Positions 1 through 12,256 of a stretch of 64,000 nt of DNA are shown in pieces. How positions within the stretch are numbered: the first letter of the stretch is position 1; every line of letters starts with the position of its first letter. Source of the DNA: Kalaharituber pfeilii (Eukaryota; Ascomycota; Pezizomycetes; Pezizales; Pezizaceae); assembly GCA_015179045.1 (NCBI GenBank), contig WHUZ01000006.1, positions 868,001 through 932,000 of the forward strand, given 5' to 3'. Position numbers and translations under genes: made by a program. The notes under the pieces are model-generated. The model searched no databases. It was not told the DNA's origin and saw nothing but the letters and a program-made list of their open reading frames with translations.

Positions 1-705
1 GCTGAGCCCTCAGAAGCGACCAGTTTGCCAATGCCACGCTAGATTAGCACTTTACATGAATTGCAGTTGCAGCCACGACCGCAGTATGTACCGTGTCAAT
101 GCCCAGGGACTGAGCGGGTAGGTATTTCTGTGGCATGGTGTATCATAGCGTGTGGGCGTGTGGCCAGCAGCATTTAAGTTGATACCAGCCAAGCCTGAGA
201 GCTCCATTGCAACTGAAAAGATGAGGGGAATAGAGGCTGTGCACGAGAACAAGGAATGTGCTTTTCAGCTCATTTTCGTAAGTCTTGTTAGCTCAAAAAT
301 TTCAAGGGAGGAACATGAACTAGGAAAACCTGCCGCAAGAACTGTGGTTTCCTTGAGATTATGATGACATTTTAGGCCTCAACGCAACAAAGTGGCGTAG
401 TTAGACAGTAGAATCTGCAGAGAACTGTTTTACATCAGAATGCACCTCCATGGTAACGGCTCTAGGATGTGACGGGTAGCGGTGGCCTGATATGAGGTAT
501 ATGAGGGAGAACGGAGAGGGCTGGAGGTAAGCCTGAGGGAATTGGTGCTATGCATTTCAGATCAAGTACCTATAGCTAGCTATATTGGGAGTCAAAGCTG
601 TATAAAGTACATTTGCAGTTAACAGTTGTACATGAGAGAGCCATTCAGTTGCACCAAGTTCTCAGCACTTTGGGATAGAGCTAAATGAGGCTATAGCAGG
701 ATCAT
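1..705. other. Left edge, no gene recognised
   Basis: Only short open frames without recognisable domains are seen here. The stretch lies outside the inferred target duplication of the LINE fragment to its right, so it is best read as the sequence into which that element inserted. Confidence 0.4.
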
Positions 706-2012
706 GATGGCCATAACCACAGCTATATCCTAGCATAGCCAGAACAGTCGCCGCATGGGGCAGCTGAGACTACGCATGGAGGGCCCCACATGAGAACAAA
801 CTGAGAGCACTGGAGAGATGGCAATATACAGTAGCAAGATCAATCACCGGCGCGCCGTGGGGCACAAGACGAGAGGTAGTAGAGGGCCTGGCGAACCTGG
901 AATCGGTTCAGACATTCGTAGAGGGCGAGGGCATGCGAGTGGAAGCTAGGACCTCAAGGTTCGAAGGAGGGGAGCGGACGGAAAAGGAGGAAGGTCACAT
1001 CTACATGAGGGGTAGCTTAAACCATGGTGAACCACTCCCACTAGCAACACTGCCCTCGCTTCCAGCAAGCATGGAGAGGGAAGTGTGGGAGATGGCGATT
1101 GCAGACGCAGAAGACGAAGGGTAAGAGGGACATACACAGACGGCAGTAGAACAGAAGGGAGAGCTGGCGTAGGGTTATGGCAGGCAGGGAGAAGGACATC
1201 CCTTCACATGGGAACTGGAGCGACAGTCAATGACACAGAACTAATAGCAATGGCAAAGACTCTAGAGACTGGGGGTGGGGAGCTGCTCATAATATCAGAC
1301 TCCAAAGCGGCCATCAGCAGACTACAGAAGATCGCGGATGGAAAGCCGACACCAGACGGGCCCGCCTGCATGGTCGGGAGAGCCTGGGAGGGCAGGACAG
1401 CGAGAGGGGGGCTGGACGTGGCAGTATGTGGGTCAAAGGACACTGGGGTATAAAAGGAGACGAGGAGGCAGACAAGGCGGCGAAGACCGGCACATTTCTG
1501 CAGTACCAGGACGAGATGGTCACAGAGGCAGGCATGCGCCATCAGGCAAAGGCACAGCGAGCAGAAGGGCTGGGATTGAGCTAGAGACCGCTACAAAGCT
1601 GGACTATTGGGGAGCAAAGGGTTGCGAACTTGGGGCTACAAGCTAGGCAAGACAGATGGGGCAGAGTGCAAATGGTGCGGGGACGAGGAGGGAACGACGG
1701 CCCACATATGCGAAAGGTGCCGGGAGTGGAGAAGAAATGGCCAGGGGGGCTGGAGGCACTACGCCGACCACCGGAGGCGGGCGAAGGAGAAGGAGATCCT
1801 GTGGTGGAGCTCATGAGGTGGATAGAACGTTATGAGCGGGCGCCGGTTTACGTTACCTCATGTTATTTTCTATTTACTTTTACCTTTTATATTCTTATCA
1901 CCTATGTATTTATCTCGCCATAGCCCGTAGGGTGGCATGCAAGTAATGATATTAGAAAAAAAAAGAAAAGAAAAAAAAAAAAGAAAAAAAAAGAGGATGG
2001 TCATAACCATAG
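706..2012 (+). mobile_element. 5'-truncated non-LTR retrotransposon (Tad-like LINE) with target duplication
   Basis: The 3' part of a LINE in plus orientation. From about 755 to 1790 the conceptual translation passes through the end of a reverse transcriptase (LERWQYTVARSITGAPWGT), an RNase H domain and a zinc knuckle. The tail at 1953-1994 is A-rich. The element is flanked by gatggccataaccacag at 706-722 and gatggtcataaccatag at 1996-2012, 17 bp with two differences, both C/T. I read these as a diverged target-site duplication, which puts the element at 723-1995 and explains why only the 3' part of the polyprotein is present. The 3' terminus (ctcgccatag...ggcatgcaagtaatgatat) recurs near 7207 and, reversed, near 29181, so this is a repeat family. 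The Tad-like assignment rests on domain order and the C-terminal knuckle and is inferred. Confidence 0.82.
760..1816 (+). pseudogene. Decayed LINE polyprotein: RT tail, RNase H and zinc knuckle
   Basis: Three reading frames are needed to follow the protein. The RT tail is open from about 773 to 1124. RNase H motifs follow in a second frame: YTDGSRTEGRAGVG near 1134-1175 carries the first catalytic Asp, and ISDSKAAISRLQ near 1291-1326 the later one. The terminal motif WVKGHWGIKGDEEADKAAK at about 1430-1486 sits in a third frame. The zinc knuckle CKWCGDEEGTTAHICERC (C-x2-C-x9-H-x4-C) lies at about 1670-1723. Breaks between these segments and a stop just upstream of the RT segment show that the copy is inactive. 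Confidence 0.85.
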
Positions 2013-2458
2013 ACGTGGATTGCATAGTGTCCTACAAATCTGCCTGTCTACGTCTGAGCACTGGTTTTGCTACAACAGGTGCACGCATTCTGACACGTAC
2101 CTTAGAATGTTTATTTGACGGATATCTAAATAGAGCAAGAAGGTCATGGGGCAAGGATTCTGATGTTACAACAAGTATAACGACTCATCAACAGAGCTGT
2201 GAACATAACAACAATGAAAGAGAAAGTCCAAGGCAGATGACTAAGAAGTAGCAGAATTACTTTACCTGAGCACTGCAACATACAATACATTTCAACACCT
2301 TTAACACAAAACAAACGAAATCAGTACAGTAGAGGAATAAATCCCGAAAGGGCAAAGTCTACATGGCAAAACAGAACCGTGAAGAGAGAGCATAATTGGC
2401 TAGTTGACAATCAAATTGGCAACTCATGAAGAAGCCTTCATGGATAGACACTTGCATT
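2013..2458. other. Gap between the LINE fragment and the kinase 3' end
   Basis: No conserved reading frame is visible. This probably includes the 3' untranslated region of the minus-strand kinase gene, whose stop codon is at 2459-2461. Confidence 0.4.
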
Positions 2459-5400
2459 TCAAGCTGCTTCTGATTCAAGTCGAGTTTCCATGAGGCTCGT
2501 TTCAAGATTGTCTTCAACTAGGATTTTCGATCTCTTGCACACTTTCACCAGCTCTTGTACAACTCTTCTGAGAGAACTTGCTGCGCCCTTCAACTGCAAG
2601 ACCCTCGCCACACTCTTCGCTTGTGCGCCGTTGCCGCCGTAGGGCCGGATTTCGACCATAAACGTGACGGGCCTCACATTAAGTGCTAAAATTATCAATG
2701 TCAGTGACTATGCTACTAGTGCATTCTTTGGTCATATTCACCATTTCGCTTTGCTACTTTTGCTGTGATCGTTCCGTATCGTTTCTCAGTGATGATACCA
2801 ACTAATCCAAGCTTTTTCCGATTCCAGTCGTTGAAAATCCGCAAAATCTCCCTTCTGGTACCAATGGCATTCGTTTTGAAGCATATAATATGGCTAGCTG
2901 GATGAAGGTTGAATATCCTTTGGAACCATTGAGGTTTGATTTCTTCGAAAGGTACTGGTTCCTTTACTGGTTCCTCGGCTTCATGCTGAATCCATGACTG
3001 CTCAGCTAAGGTATCAGAGTGTGGTATGGATCCTATATATTTTAAAACTGTAAGTGGCTTATTTTGTAAGTGAGCACAGAAAGAATGCAACAAACCATTC
3101 TTAACTTTGGCACCATTCCGCTTACTACCACGATTCCAAATGCAAAACCCCTTGGTGCTGCTATTTGCATCGCTTTCAATTTTCTTTTTCTGGCCTTTGG
3201 CTGTAAAGCTAAGTCCAATCGAAGACCAAAATCCTTGGTGCTTGTGTTCTTGTATAGATTTGACTTCTAGTGCACCTCCATTCTGCTGTGAAGCTCTGCT
3301 CTCGTGTGAAGTTTTGCTCTCCCGCGTAGCTGGTTGCAAAAGTCCAACTGTATTTAATTTAGAGTCGAATATGGCACTGATCTTAGTCCTCAAACCAGTT
3401 GCCTTGGGAAGACGCAAAGAGTGGGATTGTAATTCTGAAATACTATCAATGTTCTCAATATTTTGTGCATTTTCTCGACGACGTTGCACGCAAGATGATG
3501 TTGGTGTTATGTTACTTCGTATGGGCCTTACCGAGCGTGGTATTGGCAAAATGAGGTTAGGACCAATCGGTCCGTGATGATATTCGAGTAGAGCAACGTG
3601 GAATGGATCATGCATAGGTATAGAGGGGTGGGCATTTGGATCTGAAATTGAACGCACCCATTGACACCCCTGGGCCTCACAAGGCTCTGCCTTGATATCA
3701 TAATCATGTTGAGAGCAGTTTTCTGAAAGTTGTACAGAACCATCTTCAGAGAAAGCCCGTCTTTCCGTACTGTGATTTCGAGGCTTGGAAATGAAGATAT
3801 CCTCATACTTTTCAATCTCATCTAAATGAGCAATCACCTCATCAAGATATTGATTCTCTTCAATTTCCAGTTTATCTGATTTAAGTGTAGATTGACTTTT
3901 TGGACGCTCCTCGTCACTGGCCTTCGACCAGCTACTGGGAAGTGCGGGCAGAGGCCTGTCAAAACTTGAGTTTTCGTTATGCATACCAGCGGGAAGGCCA
4001 ACGGGAGCATGTGGGTACGCAAAAGAGCACTCCAACTCAGCGGCCGTTTCGTCCAGAACCGCAGATGAGGGTAAGGAAAATGGCAGCTTCGGGAGCATCG
4101 GTGAAAGAGACGTAATATTGAACGCTATTTCACAGTGCTCAGCAAGCTCTCTGCTGGCTTTACGAGCTGCATCTTCGTGCTCCTTCTGCAAATTAGCCCT
4201 GCGGCAGGTCGCCAGAGGGGGCATTGTCGTAGCCGAGATTCGTGAGAATATACTGATGGTCGATAGACGATTTCTCTTCTTGGCCAGGGCAAGGGCTTCT
4301 TTACGGCCCATTATCCTCTGACTATATCCAATATAAGAAGTGTTTCCCTGCGCGTCCGCTTGTTTTGCATCTCCCTGGGAGGTGTCATGGTTATCTGTCC
4401 ATGGCTCAAGCTTACAGTCAGTTCGTTGTTTGTTTCTCACCAAATGTTTAAGAATCACTCTTCCACTTCGTTTGCCGTATGTGATTGTCCTTAAGTTTCT
4501 GGAATGGCTTTTCCCGGGAGGTTCGGACATCCTGGAGGCTCCGGACATAAAATTGCTCACCGTTACTGCTTCGAAAGAGTCTTCAAAAAACCGCAGGTGA
4601 GAGCCTCCCTTGGAGCAAGCTTTAACACTTGACTCATCAGTCCAAGTTTCATCAGTCCAAGTTTCATCAATCCAGGTTTCATCATCACTTTCTGTCTCAA
4701 TTGCTGACTCTTCATTAATCTGATCCAGATGCTGCCTTGAGATGTGGGCTTTTGAACAATTGCCCTCGTGAGAACCAGAACGTGGTGTACTTGTGCTGCT
4801 TTTGCTGCTCTTAAGACTTCTCATACTTCTCATACTTCGAACGCTGCTGGCACTCCGGATTGTCCTAATGCTTCTTTTGGAGTTATTATGCTGCCCGGCC
4901 TCTAGCTGCACTTTAAATTGACTGCAGAAATGCTCCTCATTTTCATCTCGATATTTTTCCAAAAGAGCATAGAAGACTTTCTCTTGATTTGGCCTAGTTC
5001 AGTCAGTACGAAGCTGCACCAAAAATTAAAAAAAAAAAAGGGTGGGCCTGAACTGCACGGGCCTCAATTATTACGGAACGTGGGCCGATGCTGTACAGAT
5101 CCTGAAATGGCTCGGGCCGCAGAGCCCGGAACAGGGGAGGAACGAAACTCACTCTGGACTTAAAAGAGCTTGTTTAATCACTTCTGGCTCAACGCCAAAC
5201 CAAAGACTCCTCATACTTTCCAGTATCACACGATCAATCTCAGCACTAGAGACGGGTTTTGCTATTTCTTCGTAACTGGGTGCACTTTTTCTTGCTGTCC
5301 TCTCACCCTCATCGAAATATCTCGTAATTAGTGGGTGACGCCAAATCTCATCTGTGTTAATTCTTTTTTCGGGATTGACAATCAACATCCTTCGGATAAG

Positions 5401-6565
5401 GTCTTGAGCGTCGAGGCTCAGATGTTTTGGCATTTCGAACTTTCCGAACTTCACTTTCTGCAAAAGAGCGACAGTATCGTCATCGTCAAATGGAACATGG
5501 CCACAGAGGAGGGTAAATAAAACAACGCCACAAGACCAGATATCAGCAGTTCCGCCATTGTACTTGACTCCGCAAATAACCTCTGGAGCAGCATAGTGAG
5601 GAGTGCCGCATGAGCGCGCAAGTTTCCATCCAGGCGGCTGCAAGGCTGCGAACCCGAAATCCGCTAGCCTCACGTTTTGGTTTTTATCAAGTAGAATGTT
5701 TTCGGGCTTTAAATCACGATGACAGATACTAAAGTGGTGACAGTAATCCAGACCACTCAGTATTTGAACAAAGATTTTGATGGCTTCAAACTCTGATAGA
5801 CGGCCTCGAGAAATCATATAATCATAGAGATCCCCTCCGTCAATGTACTCCAGGACTAGGTAGCTAATTTTTCTCAGAATGTTAGGTTACAAAGAGTTTG
5901 CGCCGAGAATGACTGAAAGAGTAATAAGATGATACTTACAGCTCATATTTATTCTCCCATACATCATACATCCGCAGAACATTTGGATGGCGTATCATCT
6001 TCATTATGATGATTTCTCTTTCCATAGAATTTGTCCAGAAGTATTTTGTTTTCTCTCTTCCTTTTTCAATCATGACCCGTCGTACATACTCTTTGGACAT
6101 AATTTTCACTGCACCAAGTTGGTTAGTTTCTACGTTTCTCGCGAGCCTCACGCTACCGCTTGCACCCCTTCCCAGTGTTCTTCCAAGTCGCCAGGGGCCA
6201 ACTTCAGTTTTCTCACAATGATGGTGGATATCTGCATAAATACCACTCGGAACTGGGGTGGGAGAGAGGATCTCAAATTCATCATCAAATCTTCTTGAGT
6301 CTCTATTTTTCTGAATCGCGAGACGACGGTACTCAGAGTGCTCCAGCACAGTGGAGCCGCCAGAAGTGCATGAATCTGCGTGAGATTCTGGACTAATATT
6401 GTCATTGAATCCAGCTTGTGATTGACGTGCGCTGTGGTAAGATTTGTAATCCAAGATTTGAGGTAGGTCAGGGGATGATGAATATGACACATTGTTTGAT
6501 AACTGCTGGAAAGGGTTCCTTCGTGGGGGAGTGTATGGCGTGGAATTGGAAGTGGACTTCATCAT
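2459..6565 (-). CDS. Gin4/Hsl1-family (Nim1-related) serine/threonine kinase with KA1-like tail
   Basis: Four exons on the minus strand: 6565-5940, 5863-5153, 4993-2742 and 2685-2459, predicting 1271 residues. All three introns (76, 159 and 56 nt) are GT-AG and keep frame. The kinase domain spans about residues 124-388: glycine loop LGRGASGSVRLARN, ATP-binding Lys154 in GAVKIMSK, catalytic HRDLKPEN (Asp259), DFG Asp277, activation segment CGTPHYAAPEV, and no obvious loss of a key residue. The third exon opens with EPNQEKVFYALLEKYRDE, a conserved post-kinase motif of Hsl1/Gin4/Kcc4 proteins. A long Ser- and charge-rich linker follows, with an SVRSMRSMRSLKSSKSS run and tandem ETWTDETWTD repeats. 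The last exon (ALNVRPVTFMVEIRPYGG onward) resembles the phospholipid-binding KA1 domain. In yeast this family works at the septin-decorated bud neck and restrains Swe1 to permit mitosis. Which of Gin4, Hsl1 or Kcc4 is the orthologue cannot be decided here, so no symbol is given. The first Met is the first in frame, but an upstream 5' exon is not excluded. Confidence 0.93.
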
Positions 6566-7206
6566 GTAGATTTCACACCTTTTGTATACTGTATCTAACA
6601 GATCCTACAAGGAAATCCAGTAGGTAAACTTTTCCCAGCCTAAGTTAACAATACACCTCCAGATAGTACCTATAGGATGTCTAGTTTATGAGATTCCACT
6701 TACCTCGAGTTCTAGCACGCGCGGACGGGTAGCCAAACTATGACACCGGATAATTGCCAATTCTAGCAAAGTTCAGAGTTCTATACAACACATTAGTATT
6801 AGTAGATGATGCACCCTTTTAATTAAGAATATAAGTACCCAATTCCAAAGTAGATGGCCACAGTAGCTGTAGGCACAGACGGGTAACTTAATTGAAAACA
6901 ATATGACGTTGTTTAGTTATGGACTATCGAGATGAAAAAGGGTGTAGTTAGTATATGTGTTAAGTTGGAGGGCAGTTTATTGTTGCAGCTGCTGGACCGT
7001 TGTAAAACCAGTGAAGTAATTAACAACAGAATGAAAGGAAGTCGGGAACAGACCAAACCTTGTGTTTGTTGTGGCCAAAAGATCAATCAGTTCCCCTTTA
7101 AGCAGTACACATTCCAGTGCTTAGCTAGCGCCGTTACATTCATATCAAGCTGTCTCAAGCTATATCACCAAGATTGTCGAGAAGAGCTTCGCCAACGCAT
7201 AAACAA

Positions 7207-7267
7207 CCTCGCCATAGTCCTGGGGGCGGCATGCGAGTAATGATATTTTTTTTTAAAAAAAAAAAAT
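7207..7267 (+). mobile_element. LINE 3'-end remnant, same family as at 1.9 kb
   Basis: The stretch ctcgccatagtcctggggg followed by cggcatgcgagtaatgatat matches the 3' terminus of the LINE at about 1914-1953 with only a few differences. It runs into a T- then A-rich tail ending near 7267. No upstream coding part of the element is recognisable and no target duplication was found, so the copy is very short or its 5' part has decayed. Confidence 0.65.
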
Positions 7268-8070
7268 CAAGAATTACCCTCAATGTTTAGCACCATGATG
7301 CACAGAACAAACGTAAGGTAAAGAACATAAGGTTAGGATATCCGAAAAACAGGTAGGGAAGTCCAGTTCATTAGAAACAGTTCATCCTTTAGTGCCTCTC
7401 TCGTCCCTGGTGCGTTTCTTGCCTGGCGACTGGTGAGGTTTATGACACGCGGAATCAAAATCATATGTTAGTGAACTCATTGAGCATGATACAACATTAC
7501 CAAGGGCGTACTCTCTCACCATTACAGAGAGGAAGGTGCAAGTCATATCATATCATTGTTGCATCTCATTCTGAGGTTGGCCTGTTCCAAATGCTGTATC
7601 TGTAATCTCATATAAAATTCGTACGGTGCGCTTGGGTAAAAGCCTGCCGTTGCCGTGCCTTCACTTTGTAGCTTCGCTACTGCTGAGAGAAGGTGAAAGT
7701 GCTGAATTCATCTCCTATAGCGATGGCAGCTCGTAACGAATTGAGATATCTTTGTAGAAACCCGGCAGCAGACGCATAAAGTAATAGATCGATGAACGCT
7801 CCGGCCCAACTTGCAGGTGACTCGAGACTGCTTTCGGACCCTTGAGATGTGCACCTGTAAAATGCACACTTCTACCAATACTCGGGCCTCACCCCTGAGA
7901 TGCTTCATCCCTCATGCTGAACTAATCGAGGCACTAGTAGAGCCAAGCTCGGCGTCATGAGGCTACGGCGCGATTCGGTCAGCGACTACCAGTGGCTTTG
8001 AGTCGGGACTGCTTTCAGCAAGCTTTATTAATCCACTCTCGGTACTAATGCACCTGGCTTCACCAAACTG

Positions 8071-8130
8071 CCTTGCCATAGCGACAGCGGTAAGCGGGGT
8101 TACGTGTTTTTTTTTTTATATATATAAAAA
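8071..8130 (+). mobile_element. Second LINE-type 3' terminus
   Basis: The segment ends in gtaagcggggttacgtg and is followed by a T/A-rich run. The same terminus (gcaagcggggttacgtg) occurs on the minus strand at 23563-23600, where it forms a clean insertion with a target duplication. The shared end identifies both as tails of one retroelement family. The tail here is T-rich rather than A-rich, and no target duplication was identified. Confidence 0.5.
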
Positions 8131-9405
8131 ATTCATCAAACAGCACAAGAACAATAAGCCCATGAAGCAGATGCTTGAATATAGTCTCATTTTGTAACAG
8201 CTCTAGCCAGCAACTATAGAAATTGTCAGCCAAGGCGAAAGAAAACATATGCAAGCTCTTTCTTGGAGGCTTTGGAGGAACCCAACCAATTGCCAATTAC
8301 ATAAATCTGGATTTAAAAGTCTTCACAGACCAACAATTGGCACTAGTACCAAAAGAGATTGTTTCCGCTTGATCAACCTCATGCAGTTCTTGGGTCACTG
8401 CATCGGGAGAGATCGACGGACTATCTCCCGCCATGTTGAACATGGGTTGAGGCGAATTTCGAGGAACATCCGCCCAGATCGGAATAGAGGAGACATTCTC
8501 TCTCTATGAAAAGCATTTCGGGTGTTGGAAAGAATGCAATTGCATAATCACGTGACATCAGATGAACTCAAAATTATCTAACCTGGCATGAGGGTAACAT
8601 GACGACGAGGAATGGTACGAGATGCATATCTGGTATGCAAGTTTGCAGGTGATATGTACAGTGTCCCCAACAATTCCCGGCAAGCAATGAAATGCAAATG
8701 ATGCGATATTACATTCGCTGAGTAGTTCGAATGGTATGTACATTCTCAATATGATATGCGCCGTCCCAAGGTACGTATTATTTGCTACCCGCAAGCCGGT
8801 TACCGTGGCACCGCAATTCTGCCACGAACAAAGAAAAAGCAAAAAATGCATGTAAACACCCACTAATCCGCAATGCAGACCACCGTTAAAGTGAAATAAT
8901 AGATTCTCATACTTGCGATGCATGACAATTATGAGCGCATCGCAGCAATTTTTGCGGCCCAATGCCTCGCACCCGAAAAATACGATGCGGGTATTGGTAT
9001 AAAGAGAGAACAAATAAAAGAACCTCGAAAAAATAAGTGAATGCAACCTCCCCGATATGATGTATTGTATAGAATGAAAAAGGCAGTAAAAAGCAAACAA
9101 AACGTAAGTACAGAGGAAAAAGAAAGGAACAAAACTTCAACACCATGTAAAAAAAGCCCATAACCCGGACGCAGCCAAAGTCCATCCCTTTGTGATAAGA
9201 TGATTGAAAAGGAAGAGATTAGGAAAAAAAAAATTACCAAAATAGGATACAAAACAAAAAAACATATATCGAAGGATAAAGATGTAACCTAGAAAACCCT
9301 TTTGACAGGAAAAAAATGTGATTGAGACGAAAGCAAACATAGATGTGCAAATATAGCAAATATAGTACAATACTGGTTTCAGCATACTTATGCTCCAACA
9401 AATGA

Positions 9406-11052
9406 TTAATGCCGGTCTGTCATATTATTGTTGATGCCAGAATTGGTATGATTAGTCGAGCTGTCGTTAAGATTTCGTGGGGGTATCTGGCTAATAGGGG
9501 TGTTGACGGATGCAGCTGGCGAACCAGGGTTCCTCGATGCAGTGGGGGATCCTGTGGCACTTTCTCCAACCGTACTCCCACTCCTGTCGATTTTTCCACA
9601 TCCTTTGACGAGTCGATGCCTCTGCAAGGAATAGTTAGTACAAGCATGAATTAATACAATTAAGGATTGTTAATTTCACCTTCAAGGCATCTTTTCTGCT
9701 GAAACTCTTTTCACAATTATCACATGGGAATGGCTTCACAGCTAAATGTATTCTTTTATGGCGCTTCAGATCATGATTACGATTGAAACTTTGCGGGCAT
9801 TGATCACATTTAAATGGTCTTTCTTGCTGTTGCATACCAGGATGCAACCCCATCATACCCGGGTAATGTATCGGCATACTACCCATGTGCGCGAGTGGAT
9901 ATCGCTGAAGCCCAAGATGTGGTGGCGCGGGGTGAATTGGAGGGTGATGTGGATATGGTGGGGAAGTCGCGGAACCTGAAGACACCAGCCCTCTGCTTAT
10001 TGACGATGATGGCTGACTAGAAGGCATGGAAAGCATGTGTGATGTCGTTGGTGAATTAGAGTATGGTGAGGATTGTGAGTAGTACGAGTGGGATGGTGTA
10101 GGGGCGGGAGAGATGAATGCGAAGAGTAGAGATCCTGAGACGCTTGGGTTTGTGTATTTATTGAAGCCGGCGATGGGCCACTACTTACAGAATACCCACT
10201 GGCGTAGTGATGCTGCACACCCCCCTGGCCCATTGATGGGAGCCCAGATGAGGCAGTAAACTGCGCTGGAGGCTCATATGCCTGGGAGGTCATAAGGTTT
10301 CCTGTCAGGGGACTCGAAGGCCGGCTATTCACCCGGTTGAAACTCTGATTCCCTCCCCCTGGAGAATATGGATTCCTGTAACCAAGAGTTGTAGTCTGAC
10401 TTAAAGCAGATGCCGATGAATATGACTGAGCAGGAGAGCCATAGGCATATGTTGTTGAATTTGCTGATGGTGCATTCCAGTAATTTTGAGACGAAGAAAA
10501 CCCTCCCGATGCGGCCGTAAGTGCACCGCCGCCATTGTTACCCATTGAAGTCATTGTGTTTGTATTATCTGCAGAATTTCCCGACGGGGGTGTCAAAACA
10601 GACCCTAAACTAGAGTATCCTCGGTTATTGGGAAGCTGAAAAGCTGGTAAAGAAGAGTGATGCCTTCTGGCGGCAATTCCAGAAACCAATGGGGCTCCTG
10701 AAGTGTCTGAAGTCGCACTCATTGGGTAATTTGTCAATGTAGCAGCCACACTAGATAGTTCCTCGCGGCTGACGTTGTCAGAGTACTTTGCTATGTCAGG
10801 GTCGCTCCCGGCCGTTGGTGGTGTGGGAAGTGCTCTAGAGGTAGATGGCTGCGAATATAAGGAATTGGAGGTGGAGGTGGAGTATGTGGATGGGGTTATG
10901 GCTGCAGTTGGCGCAGAGGAAGCTCCCGTAGTGGAGCTTCCTCCCCAGTACTGAGACTGGCTATAGGAAGGATCCAACGAGGACGAGCTGAGGGTGGGTG
11001 ATGGATAAAGAGCCTCGGGATTGGAGAAGAGCAAATTTTGGTGGGAGGACAC
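9406..11052 (-). CDS. NsdC-like C2H2/C2HC zinc-finger transcription factor with apparent frameshift
   Basis: The N-terminal frame (11052 down to about 10110) is Ser/Thr/Pro/Gln-rich with blocks such as RALPTPP and GYSSLGSVLTPP. The zinc-finger part reads PFKCDQCPQSFNRNHDLKRH, then PFPCDNCEKSFSRKDALK, followed by RHRLVKGC after a 58-nt intron (9622-9679, branch site ctaac, cag acceptor). This gives a C2H2 finger followed by a C2HC finger, then a Gly/Ser/Asn tail ending at 9406. The arrangement resembles NsdC, a regulator of sexual development in Aspergillus; that link is from memory of the family and not proven. Two frames must be joined between about 10020 and 10190. A one-base contraction in the C/G run near 10101-10108 would do it smoothly; the alternative is a 5' splice site (tct|gtaagt, about 10187) joined to a cag near 10014. 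The true start is unresolved: no ATG begins the N-terminal frame, which stays open to about 11124, and a pyrimidine-rich acceptor (ccccccacag) near 11099 suggests an upstream first exon. Confidence 0.8.
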
Positions 11053-11764
11053 TCCTTCGCGCGAAAACGACTGGTAGCCTAGGGTAGCCGTGGTGAAGAC
11101 TGTGGGGGGAGGGGGCTGATGTCCTTAACGAGGGACTGTGGGAAGTGGTCCGAGCTGAAGCGGAAACCGGGTCAAGGGTGACCGAGTTCCGCAGTTCAAT
11201 TTCTCCTAATACACTGATTATAATTTCTATGCCACTTACAACAGGTCAGCCTGTACAGCCCTTCGAATATTCTGATGGGCCATGTTTCACATACCAGCGT
11301 GGGTTACAACACGATGAAGCTCCAGATCAAAGCAAGGCAAGTTCGGAGCACCTTAGTCGAATATGTATGCAAGTGCTCGACTTCCAATTGATAGGGGCGT
11401 AGCAGGACGGCCACAACAGTTCCGTCCGATTGGCGCCGACGCTGATGGCTCTGTTGAGTAGCTGTCAGAGATGATTCGATATGAGATGTATGGCGTCGGG
11501 AAAATATCTTCTATACAGAAGTGCTATATATCCCCTAAGCGCAGGACTAACTCAGCGAAGTAGGAATCGGATTGTACGCGCGCGTATGGATGGACAAATT
11601 CAAGATGGCTTGACACGGAGTATAGATATATATATCAAGATTGGAAAGCGACGGGGGGAGGGGGGGGGGGCGAGCAGTTCAGAGGCCAGGGGGTGGAGGC
11701 AGATGGGAGGGCCCAAGGACGAGGTGATCTGAATTGCGATAGCTCTCGCTCGGGTTGGCTTGCA

Positions 11765-11779
11765 GGGGGGGGGGGGGGG
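11765..11779. repeat. Poly(G) tract, 15 nt
   Basis: An uninterrupted run of G. A similar broken run (G6-A-G11) lies at 11653-11670. Confidence 0.95.
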
Positions 11780-12220
11780 TGACTTTGGGTGGGTGGGTGG
11801 GATGGAGGGGGGTAAAGTACAAGTACTGTGAACTCCTGCAATTCACTTTTCTTACAAACCTTGATAGAGCGGAGAAAAGGACGGGCTGCAGTGGCAGAGG
11901 GGGTGGCCTGGCTTGGGAGGGAGGGGGTGAATTGTTTGTATCGAACGAAGAAAGGTGAGACAAGCACTCCCAACAGAGCAGGAGGATAGCAAGGAGAGGG
12001 GAGGGGACAGCGTGCTCGCAACTGCTTGGTATCGCGAAGGGGATAGCAGGCTTGCCAGGGAAGCACGTTAGTGCGTCCAGCGGCAACCGGCTTCGAGCTG
12101 GAGCCAATGGATACGGTATGACTTCAAAGCGAAGATCCTAGTACAGATCAATTTGGACACGGGGGGGGGATGGGTTGACAATATTGGAGCCAGTTATGCA
12201 CTGAGATCTATTCAACAGGA

Positions 12221-12221
<1 letters not shown>

Positions 12222-12255
<34 letters not shown>
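12222..12255. repeat. Poly(G) tract, 34 nt
   Basis: The longest G run in the window, followed by A and six more G. Such a run can form G-quadruplexes and is prone to length error, so the exact count in the assembly is uncertain. Confidence 0.95.

Positions 12256-12256
<1 letters not shown>

Larger units (their letters stand above)
6566..9405. other. Intergenic region between the kinase and the zinc-finger gene
   Basis: About 2.8 kb without a supportable gene. It contains the kinase upstream region, two LINE 3'-end remnants (near 7207 and 8071) and A/T-rich sequence from 8900 to 9400 that probably includes the 3' UTR of the minus-strand zinc-finger gene. Small open frames, for example 6932-7240, show no known motif. 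Confidence 0.4.
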
